From NCBI GenBank assembly GCA_030688025.1, contig JAUYJL010000003.1, positions 1 through 64,000 on the forward strand: a stretch of 64,000 bases of DNA, given 5' to 3'. Below are positions 1 through 10,400 of this stretch, piece after piece (positions within the stretch are counted from its first letter, which is position 1; every line of letters starts with the position of its first letter). A program made the translations under genes and the position numbers. Origin of the DNA: Candidatus Peregrinibacteria bacterium. Lineage in GTDB: Bacteria; Patescibacteriota; Gracilibacteria; UBA1369; LOWO2-01-FULL-3. The notes beneath the pieces were generated by a model, which had not been told where the DNA came from, made no database searches, and worked only from the letters and a program-made list of their open reading frames with translations.

Positions 1-127
1 AACAAAAGAAGGAAGAGAAGAAGGACAACATAGAACAAAAGAAGGAAGAGAAGAAAGACAACATAGAACAAAAGAAAGAAGAGAAGAAAGACAATCAAGA
101 ACAAAAGAAAGAAGAGAAGAAGGACAA
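1..127 (+). repeat. 33-bp tandem repeat, about 3.8 units, in coding sequence
   Basis: Units begin at about 1, 34, 67 and 100 and differ at only a few positions, mostly G/A changes at Lys/Arg/Glu codons. The period is a multiple of three and keeps the frame, so this is an intragenic repeat able to change copy number. It is not a CRISPR array, because there are no unique spacers. Confidence 0.8.
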
Positions 128-200
128 CCAACCAAAGGACAACCAACCAAAAAACAATCAACCTGCAAATCCAAGCCCAAATCCGGGTCCAAAACAATAA
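3..200 (+). CDS. Lys/Glu-rich repeat protein, C-terminal part (5' end outside window)
   Basis: The reading frame is open from the window edge to TAA at 198-200. It consists of four near-identical 11-residue units of the type QKKEEKKDNIE (33-nt period, about 1-127), followed by two KDNQP-like steps and a Pro/Asn tail ending PNPGPKQ. The composition is almost wholly charged and polar, so a disordered or single-helix/coiled-coil tail is likely. I recognise no family, and the N-terminal part that would name the protein is missing. A strong terminator follows directly. Frame 2 is also open here, but frame 3 ends just before the terminator and has the simpler, protein-like repeat. Confidence 0.6.
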   Translation, partial: QKKEEKKDNIEQKKEEKKDNIEQKKEEKKDNQEQKKEEKKDNQPKDNQPKNNQPANPSPNPGPKQ

Positions 201-204
201 AACA

Positions 205-236
205 ATTAAAAGAGCCCTAAATTAGGGCTCTTTTTT
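205..236 (+). terminator. Rho-independent terminator after the repeat protein
   Basis: The 9-bp stem AGAGCCCTA/TAGGGCTCT (211-219 with 223-231) has a 3-nt loop. It is preceded by an A-run and followed by a T-run. It starts 10 nt after the stop codon and separates the upstream gene from pyk. Confidence 0.92.
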
Positions 237-271
237 AGTCTTTTCTATTTCAATCCACACACGATTTTTGA

Positions 272-277
272 TATAAT
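272..277 (+). promoter_or_regulatory. -10 box upstream of pyk
   Basis: A perfect TATAAT lies between the upstream terminator and the pyk ATG, 28 nt before the start codon. No good -35 box is visible at the usual distance. It is probably the promoter of the long pyk-secDF gene run. Confidence 0.5.
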
Positions 278-305
278 TTTTACGAATAAATTTCCCTCAT
301 TTTTT

Positions 306-1730
306 ATGTTCCAAAAAAATACAAAAGTAGTTTGCACCCTCGGTCCATCAAGCGACAGTGTAAATGAATTATTGGCTTTAATAAAAGCCGGAATGAATGT
401 TGCAAGACTGAATTTTTCACATGGGACACACGAACAGCATCTGAAATTAATTAAAAATATTCATAAAGCTGAAAGTCTTATGAATACCAGGATTGGAATT
501 CTTCAAGATCTCCAAGGCCCAAAAATCAGAATTGGAGAAATGCCCCCGGAAGGCATCCAGATAAAAAAAGATGAGGTTTTCACAATCACAATAAAAGACA
601 TCACAGGAGAAAAAACAAAACACAAAACAATAATTCCGGTCACATACAAAAACGTTTGTCGCGACGTAAAAAAAGGCGCAACAGTCCTAATCAACGACGG
701 ATTACTTGAATCAGTAGTCATAAACAAGAAAAAAGACGAACTCATCTTGAAAGCAAAAACATCAGGCGTCATCAAACACGGAAACGGAATAAATTTCCCA
801 AATTCAACAATCTCCGCAAAAACAATTACAGAAAAAGATTTAAAAGACCTTGAATTCGGACTAAATAACGACGTAGATTTCATTGCACTATCATTCGTAA
901 AATCAAAAAAAGACATCGAAGACTTACGAGCGCTAATCCAAAAAAAAGGCAAAAACACGCCAATCGTAGCCAAAATCGAAAGACATGAAGCCGTCTCGCA
1001 TTTGAAAGAAATTATAAAAGCAACAGACGGAGTAATGGTCGCACGCGGAGATTTGGGCACAGACATACCGCCAGAACACGTTCCATTAGTTCAAAAAAGA
1101 ATAATTCATCTAGCAAACAAATACGGAAAACCTGTAATCACAGCGACGCAAGTTCTTCAATCTATGGTAAAGAATCCAATTCCGACAAGAGCCGAAATTT
1201 CAGACGCGGCAAACGCAGTTTTTGATCACACGGACGCAATCATGCTTTCAAATGAAACCGCAGTCGGCAAATATCCAGCGCGCGCCGCTTTGGTACTGAC
1301 AAAAGTCGCACACTCTGTCGAACAAGAAATGGAAAAACACGAAGAACTCAAAGAATATAATTTTTCAAACAAACAAAAAACAAGATCCTCACTTATAGCC
1401 TGTGAAAATGCATGTGACCTTACAATTAGAGCAAAAGCCGCCGCAATAGTAGCATACACAGACGACGGTTTCACTCCGAGACAAATCGCAAAATATCGCA
1501 TATCCACACCAATAATCACTTTTACATCGTCTGAAAAAACAGCACGAGAACTCACATTAGTTTGGGGAATAAACAAAGTTTTCGTTAAAAAATTCCCTCT
1601 AGACGTAAACAAAAAATTGCAAAATATCGTAAATTTCATCGCACGAGAACGCTTAGTGAAAAAAGGACAAAAAATAGTGATTATCTGTAACGCAAGTAGC
1701 ACAAGCACAATATCAACATACAAATTATGA
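306..1730 (+). CDS. pyk: Pyruvate kinase
   Basis: Converts phosphoenolpyruvate and ADP to pyruvate and ATP, the last step of glycolysis, in the cytoplasm. At 474 aa it has the usual bacterial length. Seen: N-terminal TKVVCTLGPSS and ARLNFSHG signatures; the metal/PEP site segment MVARGDLG near residue 244; ITATQVLQSM near 278; and SNETAVGKYP near 315, all in the expected order. A C-terminal allosteric-type domain follows. No Shine-Dalgarno site is visible before ATG 306. It is the first gene of a tightly packed + strand run, and its TGA stop overlaps the ruvC start (ATGA). Other glycolytic genes in the window are gpmI and tpiA. Confidence 0.97.
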   Translation: MFQKNTKVVCTLGPSSDSVNELLALIKAGMNVARLNFSHGTHEQHLKLIKNIHKAESLMNTRIGILQDLQGPKIRIGEMPPEGIQIKKDEVFTITIKDITGEKTKHKTIIPVTYKNVCRDVKKGATVLINDGLLESVVINKKKDELILKAKTSGVIKHGNGINFPNSTISAKTITEKDLKDLEFGLNNDVDFIALSFVKSKKDIEDLRALIQKKGKNTPIVAKIERHEAVSHLKEIIKATDGVMVARGDLGTDIPPEHVPLVQKRIIHLANKYGKPVITATQVLQSMVKNPIPTRAEISDAANAVFDHTDAIMLSNETAVGKYPARAALVLTKVAHSVEQEMEKHEELKEYNFSNKQKTRSSLIACENACDLTIRAKAAAIVAYTDDGFTPRQIAKYRISTPIITFTSSEKTARELTLVWGINKVFVKKFPLDVNKKLQNIVNFIARERLVKKGQKIVIICNASSTSTISTYKL

Positions 1731-2218
1731 GGATAATGGGAATAGATCCAGGCACCGCCACGACCGGATTCAGCATCATAGATTCGATAAAAGGAAAAAT
1801 AAGTTTACTCGATTATGGCTGCATAAGAACACATTCTTCGCTTCCTCAATGCGAAAGATTAAAACAAATTTCCGAAGACCTGACAATTTTGATCAAAAAA
1901 TGGGAGCCATCCATGGCCTCAGTTGAAAAACTTTTCTTTCAAAAAAATATAAAAACAGCAATGACAGTTGCAGAAGCTCGCGGAATAATTTTAGAAAAAT
2001 TAGCAGAAACAAATATAGAAATCAGTGAATACACCCCTCTCGAAATAAAATCAGCAATTTGCGGATACGGGAAAGCAGACAAAAAAATGGTGCAACAAAT
2101 GGTAAAAGCGATATTGGGATTACAAAGAATTCCAAAACCAGATGACGCCGCCGACGCAATAGCAGCAGCGATTTGCATGGCCAACAGTCATAATTTAAAG
2201 CAACGCATACAAAAATAA
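1727..2218 (+). CDS. ruvC: Crossover junction endodeoxyribonuclease RuvC
   Basis: Resolves Holliday junctions in homologous recombination, normally with RuvAB. The 163-aa length fits the family. Catalytic acidic residues are visible: Asp in MGIDPG near residue 7, Glu in SVEKLFF near 67, and the Asp cluster KPDDAADAIA near 138-142. The start ATG overlaps the pyk stop by 4 nt (ATGA), suggesting translational coupling. Its place in a metabolic/envelope operon rather than beside ruvA/ruvB is unusual but gives no hint of another role. Confidence 0.95.
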   Translation: MRIMGIDPGTATTGFSIIDSIKGKISLLDYGCIRTHSSLPQCERLKQISEDLTILIKKWEPSMASVEKLFFQKNIKTAMTVAEARGIILEKLAETNIEISEYTPLEIKSAICGYGKADKKMVQQMVKAILGLQRIPKPDDAADAIAAAICMANSHNLKQRIQK

Positions 2219-2222
2219 ATTA

Positions 2223-3548
2223 ATGAACAAATTCTTAGCAACACTTTGGATAATAATAATCGCAGGATCAATAGTAATCAGCGTAGGCCTGTTTAAGCCA
2301 AAAACCGCCGAAGAAGTCATAACCACAACACCAGAAAATTCCACAGAAAAATCTCCACAAACAACACCTCCAACGGAGTCCACACCACAAGACGTTAACG
2401 AAAATTCACCGACTTCTCTGACAAAACTTGGAGACAAATATTTAGCAGAATATAAACCAAAAGAAGCACAAGAAGCATATCAGAAAGCCGAAAAACTCGA
2501 CTCATCTTCGACAGAAATAAAACTAAAAATTGCCCAAAGTTATCTTGCCCAAAGAAATATCAACGCCGCAAAAGAAATTATTAAACAATTAAACAAAGAA
2601 GACCCAGAGGTTAAATATTACACAGGAATCATCCTTTCTCTTTTCAAAGACAACGAAGGCGCAAAAAAAATCTTCACAGAAATTTCCAAAATCGAAAATG
2701 ATCCAAACAAAGAAAACGCTCAAAAATTCGTAAACGCTTTTACTCAATTTTCATATTACAAAGAAGGAGAACAAATATTTTTAGAAACTTTGCTGGCGAA
2801 AGCAATGACAGAAGCAAAACAATTCGAACCGGCGATTCCCCTACTCTACGACGTAATTAACCAAAAAAACGATTACAAAGACGCATGGATCGTACTTGGA
2901 TACGCCTACCTAAACACCGCAAAATATCAAGACTCAGTAGACGCGCTTATACAAGCCCTAAAACTCGACAACGAAAAACCGGAAACATTGTTTTTCCTAG
3001 GACTTTCTTACTCATTCATAAATGACGCAGACAGAGCAATCTTCTACCTCGAAAAAGCAAAATCATATGGATTCGCCCCAAAAGAAGAAATAGAAATCAG
3101 ACTTGGAGATCTCTACACGATGAAAGGAGAATATAAAAAATCCGCACTTCTTTACGAAAAAGTTTTAGCCTCCGACACAAAAAATTTGAACCTCTATACC
3201 AAAGCGATTTGGGTAAATATAGAAAAATTGAAAGACACAAATCAAGCCCTAATATTAGCAAAAAAAGCCTTATATGAAAGACCATCAGAAGCAATAAGTT
3301 TCAACCTCGTAGGATGGGCACTTTCAAGTAAAGGCAATCTGGAAGACGCAAAAGCATACCTTCAAAAAGCAATTGAATTAAATCCAAAATTCGACGCCGC
3401 ATATTTAAATTTGGGACAAATATACGAGAAAGAAAACAAAACCTCTTTGGCAAAAGACTCCTACACCAAGGCATATTCTCTAGGCCAAGGCAATAGCGTC
3501 GCAAGACTTGCCGCAAAAAAATATCAAGATCTAACAAAAATTAATTAA
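2223..3548 (+). CDS. Membrane-anchored TPR-repeat protein
   Basis: Seen in the 441-aa protein: a hydrophobic segment at about residues 4-22 (signal anchor), a Thr/Pro/Ser-rich stretch at about 30-60, then tandem tetratricopeptide repeats to the C-terminus, with typical pieces such as GDKYLAEYKPKEAQEAYQKA and LGWALSSKGNLEDAKAYLQKA. TPR arrays act as protein-protein scaffolds, and the anchor would place them outside the membrane. The partner is unknown. It starts 4 nt after ruvC and lies just upstream of the prepilin peptidase, so a role in pilus or secretion assembly is possible, but that is inference from neighbourhood only. Confidence 0.85.
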   Translation: MNKFLATLWIIIIAGSIVISVGLFKPKTAEEVITTTPENSTEKSPQTTPPTESTPQDVNENSPTSLTKLGDKYLAEYKPKEAQEAYQKAEKLDSSSTEIKLKIAQSYLAQRNINAAKEIIKQLNKEDPEVKYYTGIILSLFKDNEGAKKIFTEISKIENDPNKENAQKFVNAFTQFSYYKEGEQIFLETLLAKAMTEAKQFEPAIPLLYDVINQKNDYKDAWIVLGYAYLNTAKYQDSVDALIQALKLDNEKPETLFFLGLSYSFINDADRAIFYLEKAKSYGFAPKEEIEIRLGDLYTMKGEYKKSALLYEKVLASDTKNLNLYTKAIWVNIEKLKDTNQALILAKKALYERPSEAISFNLVGWALSSKGNLEDAKAYLQKAIELNPKFDAAYLNLGQIYEKENKTSLAKDSYTKAYSLGQGNSVARLAAKKYQDLTKIN

Positions 3549-3558
3549 CCAAATAAAA

Positions 3559-4371
3559 ATGATAAATTTCTTTGCAATCTTAGCCTTCATCTTGGGAACA
3601 GTTTTTGGAAGTTTCTTAAGTGTAATAATTTACAGAATAAAATCGAATAAAAAAGGAATGATTTTGGGCCGCTCAATGTGCCCATTTTGCAAAAAGAAAC
3701 TAAAATTCAGATACTTAGTCCCAGTCTTAAGTTGGCTTTTCCTTCGCGGAAAATGCGGATATTGCGGCAAAAAAATCGGAATAAATTATTTGGCATTAGA
3801 GGTTGCAACAGGCCTGACATTTCTGGTTTTATTTTTAACATTCAATTTCATAGAAATAAAATTTGACCAATTTTTCTTGAATTATGAAATGCTAAAATTA
3901 TTTGTTTTCTACACGATAGAATTTTTATTTTTAATGGCAATTTTCTTTTACGACCTACAGTACAAAGAAATTCCAGACAGGTTTTCAATCACAGCCATCG
4001 TCTTAGCAATCACAGGAAACATTTTACTAAACACAGTGAATCCGTTAAATATGGCAATCGGAGGGATTTCAATTTCGCTATTTTTCGCATTACAATTTTT
4101 ACTTTCAAGAGGAAAATGGATCGGAGGCGGAGACTTAAGACTTGGCTTCCTTATGGGAGTTTTACTAGGATGGGAAAAAGGTCTTGTCGCATTAATAATA
4201 GCTTACATGGTCGGAGCACTTTTAAGTTTGATTCTCTTAGGAATGAAAAAATTAGACAGAAAATCACAAATACCGTTCGGCCCTTTCTTGGTTACGGGAA
4301 CACTAATCGCATTTTTCTTTGGACAACAAATTCTCGACTGGTATTTTGGAGGAATTTTTATAGGACTATAA
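3559..4371 (+). CDS. pilD: Prepilin peptidase (A24 family, PilD/TadV type)
   Basis: Cleaves, and in full-length members N-methylates, type IV prepilins and pseudopilins at the membrane. Seen: the N-terminal signature GSFLSVIIYRI; two CxxC pairs (CPFC near residue 41, CGYC near 66) of the zinc-binding N-terminal domain; catalytic Asp in FYDLQYKEIPD near 132; and the second Asp in GGGDLRLG near 193. Several hydrophobic helices are visible. The 270-aa length is normal for a full bifunctional enzyme. No prepilin gene lies in this window, though a GspF-like domain protein is found at 16849. The gene shares the run with the TPR protein upstream and gpmI downstream. Confidence 0.95.
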   Translation: MINFFAILAFILGTVFGSFLSVIIYRIKSNKKGMILGRSMCPFCKKKLKFRYLVPVLSWLFLRGKCGYCGKKIGINYLALEVATGLTFLVLFLTFNFIEIKFDQFFLNYEMLKLFVFYTIEFLFLMAIFFYDLQYKEIPDRFSITAIVLAITGNILLNTVNPLNMAIGGISISLFFALQFLLSRGKWIGGGDLRLGFLMGVLLGWEKGLVALIIAYMVGALLSLILLGMKKLDRKSQIPFGPFLVTGTLIAFFFGQQILDWYFGGIFIGL

Positions 4372-4435
4372 TTCACACATGAAAAAACTACAAATTCAAA
4401 ACAACAAGAAAATATCATTTTTGAATAAACCACAG

Positions 4436-5977
4436 ATGAATAAAAAAGTTTTACTCATAATTCTTGACGGCTACGGAGAAGGAAAAGATTATACATACAA
4501 TGCCGTAACAAGAAGTAAAACTCCGTACATCAATGAACTCCGAAAAGATTACCCAACGACACTCCTTCGAACCGAAGGAAATTATGTCGGATTGCCAAAA
4601 AATTCAATGGGAGGAAGCGAAGTCGGACATTTTACGATAGGCGCAGGCAGAATAGTATTTCAATCACTTGAAGAAATAAACAAATCCATCCAATCAAAAA
4701 AATTCTTCAATCTCAAAGAGTTGAAAAAAGCGGCAAAACTCTGCAAAAAAAACAATTCCAAATTTCACATAATGGGAATGATTTCAGATCAAGGCGTCCA
4801 CGCCCATATAGATCACCTTTTTGCCTTGCTTAAATTCGCAAAAGAAGAAGGATTAGAAAAAGTATATATTCATGCAATCGCAGACGGACGCGACGTCCCT
4901 GAAAGATCCGCAGACAAATTTATAAAACAAATAAACTCAGCAATAAAAAAATTCAAAGTCGGAAAAATTGCAACAATCATAGGCAGATATTACGCAATGG
5001 ATCGCGACAAAAACTTTCTGAGAACAAAAAAAGCATATGATTTAATAACAGAAGGCAAAGGCACATTTGAAAAAAATGCCCTCACCGCAATAAAAAACGA
5101 TTACAAAAAAGGCACAAAAACCGACTATTACTTAAACCCGATTCTTCTGGACAAAGATGGCTTAATAGAGAGCAAAGACTCTGTCGTCTTTTTCAACTAC
5201 AGAACCGATAGGGCAAAACAATTAGCGGAATCACTGATAGAAAAAAAGTTCACAGGATTCAAACGAAATTCCACGCCACTCCCTCACTTCGTATGCTTTG
5301 GACCATATTCAAAAACCGCTCCAGTTTTATTCAAAACAAACGAAGTAAAAAACAATCTCGGAGAAACATTATCAAAAAATAAAATTCACCAACTAAGAAT
5401 CGCTGAAACCGAGAAATACGCACACGTCACCTATTTCTTCAATTCACAAGTGAAAGAACCTTACAAAAACGAAACTCAAATAATGGTTCACTCTCCAAAA
5501 GTTCCATCATACGCACAAAGCCCAGAAATGAGCGCACTAAAAATAAAAAGTCACATCCTAAAAGAACTGCACAAAAAACCACAATATGGCTTCATTGTCC
5601 TAAATTTCGCTAATTGTGATCTCGTCGGTCACAGCGGAGATTTCAAAGCAACGGTAAAAGCAGTCGAAACTGTAGACAAATGCCTATCAGAAATAATTCC
5701 TGAAGCACAAAAAAAAGGATACACAATCATGGTCACAGCCGATCACGGAAACGCAGAATTCAAAAAATATGCAAACGGAGATCAATGCCCTGCACATTCA
5801 TTAAATCCAGTAATCTTTATTTTGATATCGAAACTGGGCAAGGAAATCTCTTTGCTCAAGAACAAAGATCTTGGCCTTGCATCAGTCGCCCCAACAATCC
5901 TAAAGATCATGGGAATTCCAAAACCTAAAGAAATGACTGGAAAGCCTTTAATAAAGCAGTTAAAATCAACACCATGA
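4436..5977 (+). CDS. gpmI: 2,3-bisphosphoglycerate-independent phosphoglycerate mutase
   Basis: Interconverts 3- and 2-phosphoglycerate in glycolysis using two Mn ions and a phosphoserine intermediate. Seen: LLIILDGYG at the N-terminus, the nucleophile Ser in MGGSEVGH near residue 60 (usually GNSEVGH), IADGRD, GRYYAMDRD, and the metal-site motif TADHGNAE. An upstream in-frame ATG at 4379 would add 19 residues not typical of the family. I prefer ATG 4436 because LLIILDGYG then falls at the expected place; the length becomes 513 aa, as in other GpmI. Neither start has a Shine-Dalgarno site. The stop overlaps the manC start by 4 nt. Confidence 0.94.
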   Translation: MNKKVLLIILDGYGEGKDYTYNAVTRSKTPYINELRKDYPTTLLRTEGNYVGLPKNSMGGSEVGHFTIGAGRIVFQSLEEINKSIQSKKFFNLKELKKAAKLCKKNNSKFHIMGMISDQGVHAHIDHLFALLKFAKEEGLEKVYIHAIADGRDVPERSADKFIKQINSAIKKFKVGKIATIIGRYYAMDRDKNFLRTKKAYDLITEGKGTFEKNALTAIKNDYKKGTKTDYYLNPILLDKDGLIESKDSVVFFNYRTDRAKQLAESLIEKKFTGFKRNSTPLPHFVCFGPYSKTAPVLFKTNEVKNNLGETLSKNKIHQLRIAETEKYAHVTYFFNSQVKEPYKNETQIMVHSPKVPSYAQSPEMSALKIKSHILKELHKKPQYGFIVLNFANCDLVGHSGDFKATVKAVETVDKCLSEIIPEAQKKGYTIMVTADHGNAEFKKYANGDQCPAHSLNPVIFILISKLGKEISLLKNKDLGLASVAPTILKIMGIPKPKEMTGKPLIKQLKSTP

Positions 5978-7026
5978 AAGCAGTAATATTAGCAGGAGGA
6001 GGAGGAACCCGACTTTGGCCACTCTCCGTGGAAGAGTCCCCAAAGCAATTCCAAAAATTAGTATCGGAAAAAACACTTATCGAAGAGACTTTAGACAGGT
6101 TGTCTTTTTTAGACCCAAAAGACATATATATCGCCACAAACAAAACCCACAAACCCCTTGTACAAAAAATTTGTACTAAGGTCCCAGAAGAAAACATAAT
6201 AATAGAACCAGCACTAAGAGACACAGCTTCATGTATTGGGCTTGCCGCAGCTATTATTGAGAAGAAGCACCCTGGGGAAGTCATGGCCATCATTTACGCA
6301 GATCATTTAGTCCAAAACAAAGCAGAATTTGAAGAAAAATTACGCATCGCAGAATCATTAGCAAAAGAAGAACATACCTTAAATATAATAGAAGTTTTAG
6401 CTTCGTCTCCAAACACAAATTACGGATACGTTAAACTTGGAAAACTCCACAAAAAAGTAAAAGACACCGAAATTTACATATTGGACTCTTTCAAGGAAAA
6501 ACCAACACTCGAGCAAGCGAAAACCTTCATAAAAGAAGGGAATTACCTATGGAATACGGGGATTTATGTCTGGAAATCCTCTACAATATTGCACTACTAT
6601 AAGGAGTACAAACCAGAGACCTACGAAAAACTCCAAAAAATCGCAGAAAATTTTGGTACACAAGCCTACGAAAATACGCTAGAATCGATTTACCCGACAT
6701 TGGAAAAGATATCAATTGACTACGCAATCATGGAAAATGTTGACCCAAAAAACGTAAGAATCTTAAAATCAGACCTCGGATGGTCCGACATCGGAAACTT
6801 CGAAACAATCTGGGAAGTACAAGGAAAAGACGCACAATCAAACGTAAAACGCGGCGAAGTAGCCTCACTTGACGTAGAAAACTCATTAATATACAACGAC
6901 ACAGACAAAAAAATGGCCGTAATCGGCCTAAAAGACGTCGTAATAGTAAACACAAAAGACGGAATACTTATCTGCGACAAATCACAATGTCAAAGAATTA
7001 AAGAACTAAATAATGGACAAAGTTGA
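5974..7026 (+). CDS. manC: Mannose-1-phosphate guanylyltransferase (GDP-mannose synthesis)
   Basis: Makes GDP-mannose from mannose-1-phosphate and GTP, feeding cell-surface glycans. Seen: the nucleotidyltransferase signature AVILAGGGGTRLWPLS near residues 4-18, followed by ESPKQFQKL, which is typical of ManC; then FKEKP, NTGIYVW and the DYAIME region. The 350-aa length corresponds to the catalytic domain of ManC/CpsB alone. The phosphomannose-isomerase-type cupin domain that is fused in many bacteria is encoded by the next, overlapping gene, so the bifunctional protein appears split. ATGA overlap with gpmI. Confidence 0.93.
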   Translation: MKAVILAGGGGTRLWPLSVEESPKQFQKLVSEKTLIEETLDRLSFLDPKDIYIATNKTHKPLVQKICTKVPEENIIIEPALRDTASCIGLAAAIIEKKHPGEVMAIIYADHLVQNKAEFEEKLRIAESLAKEEHTLNIIEVLASSPNTNYGYVKLGKLHKKVKDTEIYILDSFKEKPTLEQAKTFIKEGNYLWNTGIYVWKSSTILHYYKEYKPETYEKLQKIAENFGTQAYENTLESIYPTLEKISIDYAIMENVDPKNVRILKSDLGWSDIGNFETIWEVQGKDAQSNVKRGEVASLDVENSLIYNDTDKKMAVIGLKDVVIVNTKDGILICDKSQCQRIKELNNGQS

Positions 7027-7411
7027 AATAAAACTAAAGCCATGGGGGCGTGAAATCTGGTTTGCCCATACTGACAAATACGCAGGGAAGATCCTGGAAA
7101 TAAAAAAAGGACACCGCTATAGCCTGCAGTACCATGAGCAAAAGTCGGAAACTCAATATATTTTGAGCGGAAAAGTGAAACTTATCCACGGCACAGAGAT
7201 AACAAACCTGCAAGAGAAAATTTTAAATGCTGGTGACAAATTTGACATAACTCCATATACTATCCACCGCTTGGAAGCCTTAGAGGACAATACTAAGGTA
7301 TTTGAGGTATCAACGCCGGAACTCGACGATGTCGTAAAACTAGACGACGACTACGGGAGATCAGGAAAAGGAAACAACGCAGGGCTTGATGAGTCATTAC
7401 ACAATCAATAA
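7013..7411 (+). CDS. Cupin protein, type II phosphomannose isomerase-like
   Basis: A 132-aa single-domain cupin. Seen: KPWGREIWFAHTDKYAGK, the metal-site stretch HRYSLQYHEQKSETQYILSGK, and the second cupin motif around GDKFDITPYTIHRLEAL. These match the C-terminal isomerase domain of ManC-type mannose-6-phosphate isomerase/guanylyltransferase enzymes. It overlaps manC by 14 nt, so it very probably supplies mannose-6-phosphate isomerase activity or a regulatory domain for the same pathway. No phosphomannomutase is seen in the window. Isomerase activity is inferred from family and context. Confidence 0.85.
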   Translation: MDKVEIKLKPWGREIWFAHTDKYAGKILEIKKGHRYSLQYHEQKSETQYILSGKVKLIHGTEITNLQEKILNAGDKFDITPYTIHRLEALEDNTKVFEVSTPELDDVVKLDDDYGRSGKGNNAGLDESLHNQ

Positions 7412-7438
7412 AAATTTAAATAATAATAAAACACAACC

Positions 7439-10400
7439 ATGAAAAGATTTTTATCTTGGAAGATAGTAGGAATAATTCTTATAGCTCTATTTTTAGGGTT
7501 CTATGACTTATCTCCAGAAATACAATCAAAGCTTATTCCATTTACTCCAGAAGCGCTAAAAACAACAAGGATGCAACTTGGTCTAGACCTTCAAGGAGGC
7601 TCACAACTCGATTATAAGATCGACTTAAGAGATGTTCCCGCTGAATATCAACAAGACATCATCGAAGGAGTCATGGATGTTATTACAAAACGTGTAAACG
7701 GCCTCGGAGTCGCGGAACCGAACATTTATATTGCAGATCTTCCAGGTGAAAAACACATAGTTGTTGAATTGGCGGAAAACGCTCAAATCACACAAGCGGA
7801 TGTAGACAAATACCTTAATATAGGGAAAAAAGCGGAAGAAAAAAGAACAGCAGAGACCTTAACTTCAGATGAAAGCAAAAAAGTCAGCTTGGAAAAAGCA
7901 AAAGAAACAGTAGGAAAAACAATTCAACTTGAATTTAAAGAAAAGAAAGAATCTATCGATCCACAAGAAAAAGAGAAAGTAAAAGAAAATGCATTAGTCG
8001 CGCTTAACGACATGAAAAATGGACAAAGCTTCGAAGTAGTAGCGCAAGAAGAATCCCTTATAAATCCGGAAAAAGTAAAATACTCTAAACCTGACTATCA
8101 AACAGAAGATCAACTTCCAAGCTCAATCAAAGACGCTCTTGGAAAACTAAAAATCGGAGAATACACAAAAGAATTAGTTGAGACAGGAGGAACTTTCGTA
8201 GTAGACGACACAGGCAACGCAGTCGAAGACACAGGCCTAGGAGTAATAAAACTTATAGACAAACAAGAAGAAAAACTGGACAAAAAAGAAGTATCGGTAA
8301 GCCACATTTTAATTTCATACAAAGACGCAAAAAGAGCTGACGAATCAGTCGTAAGGACACAAGACGAAGCGAAACAACTTGCAGAAGAATTAAAAACAAA
8401 ACTTGAATCAGGAGAAGATTTCGCAAAACTTGCGAAAGAATATTCAGACGACAAGAGTAACAAAGACACAGGTGGAGTCTTGGACAATCCAGTAAAAGGT
8501 GACGGATCATATGCATATGATTTCGAAAAAGCCTCTCTTGCGTTGACAAAAAAAGATGAATTAAGCTCTGTAACAAAAACAGAATTCGGATACCACATTA
8601 TTAAAGCTACTGACGTTAAAACATCCGTAAACCAAGTAAAATACAAATACGAATCACTTGTATTCTCTACACTTCCTGACGCATGGCAAGACACAGATCT
8701 TACAGGAAAATACTTTGTACACGCAGACGTACAATTGGATAATTTCTACCAACCATTCGTAGCAATCCAATTCAACGATGAAGGAGCAAAACTATTCGAA
8801 GACCTAACAGCCAAAAACGTTGGAAAACCTATCGCAATCTTCGTTGGAGGAAACAAAATTTCAGCTCCAAAAGTAAATGAAAAAATAACAGGAGGAAAAG
8901 CCGTAATTCAAGGAAGCTTCACAAGTGAAGAAGCAAAAGAATTGGCAAGAAACCTAAACACAGGAGCTATTCCAGCGCCAATTATTCTTTCAGGAGAATA
9001 CACAATCGGAGCAACACTCGGAGAGGAAGCCTTAAATCAAAGCATGGTTGCAGGACTTATCGGACTATTTTTGGTCATGGCATTCCTCATCTTGATGTAC
9101 AGACTTCCTGGAATTTTCGCCAGCTTCGCCCTTCTAATTTACATAAGCATCTTACTTTTCGTTCTAAAATCTCAACTTCCAATGTGGGCGGCACTTATAA
9201 TTTCAATCACGACATTCGTCTTCCTCCTCACAAAAGTCATAAACAGCAAAGACTCAGGATGGGAAAAATTCATATCATTTACATTGAGCTGTCTCGCATT
9301 CTTCTTCCTTACAGTGATCCTAAAAAGTGGAGTAGTAATGACGCTTGCGGGAATCGCCGGAGTAATTATGTCTATTGGAGTCGCTGTTGATGCGAACGTC
9401 CTTATTTTCGAAAGACTAAAAGAAGAATTAAAAACAGGAAAAACTTTCAATGCCGCACTTGACGCCGGATTCGACAGAGCGTGGGCCGCAATCAGAGATT
9501 CAAACTTCTCAACACTCATCACTTGTGCAATCCTATTCTACTTCGGTAGCTCAATGATTAGAGGATTCGCAATGAATTTATCTATAGGTATCATAATCTC
9601 AATGTTCACAGCAATCATTGTCACAAAAACGCTACTTAAAACAATGGTAGGAAAAGAAATCACACAAAACTTGAAACTATTTGGAGTCAATCCTAATGCA
9701 AAACCAAAAGAACAAATTCACTTCATAAAAAATGCAAAGAAATTCCTAACAGTTTCAGCAACATTATTTGTTCTTTCAATTCTTTCCTTCTTTATCATAG
9801 GGCCAAATCTTGGAACAGATTTCACAGGAGGAACACTTCTAGAATTCCAATTTGAAAAACCTATAACAAAAGATGAAATATCTAAAGCTTTAGTAAAGGC
9901 AGGAGACGAACTAAAAAATCTTGGAGGATCGATTATGGAAACGAAGACAGAAGACAAAACTTCAGAAAAATCCGTAATAGACACTTCAGGAACTTCAACA
10001 ACCGACAAAGCAATAGTCGCTGAAGATTCACAAAAATCAGAAGAAGTTATAGATCTTGCTTCAGCCAAAGTATTAGAATCTGGAGAAAACGGATACATCA
10101 TAAAAACAAAGTATCTAACATCTCAAACTCACGAAAAATTACTATCAATATTAAAAGACAAACTACCAACATTCGAAGAGAAAAGATTCACAACAATGGG
10201 ACCTATCGTAGGATCAAGCATTCTACAAAAATCCCTTATCGCAGTACTTTTAGCCTCAGTAATGATCATTCTTTACATCTCTTTCGCCTTCAGAAAAATC
10301 CCAAAACAATTAAATCCATGGAGATTTGGAGTCGCAGCCATCGTCGCACTTATCCATGACATAACAATCGTAACAGGAATCTTCATTGTTCTTGGAAAAG

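Noticed and set aside
1-127. Regular 33-bp repeats that resemble a CRISPR array
   Set aside because: The units are tandem without unique spacers, keep a reading frame and end in a stop codon followed by a terminator.
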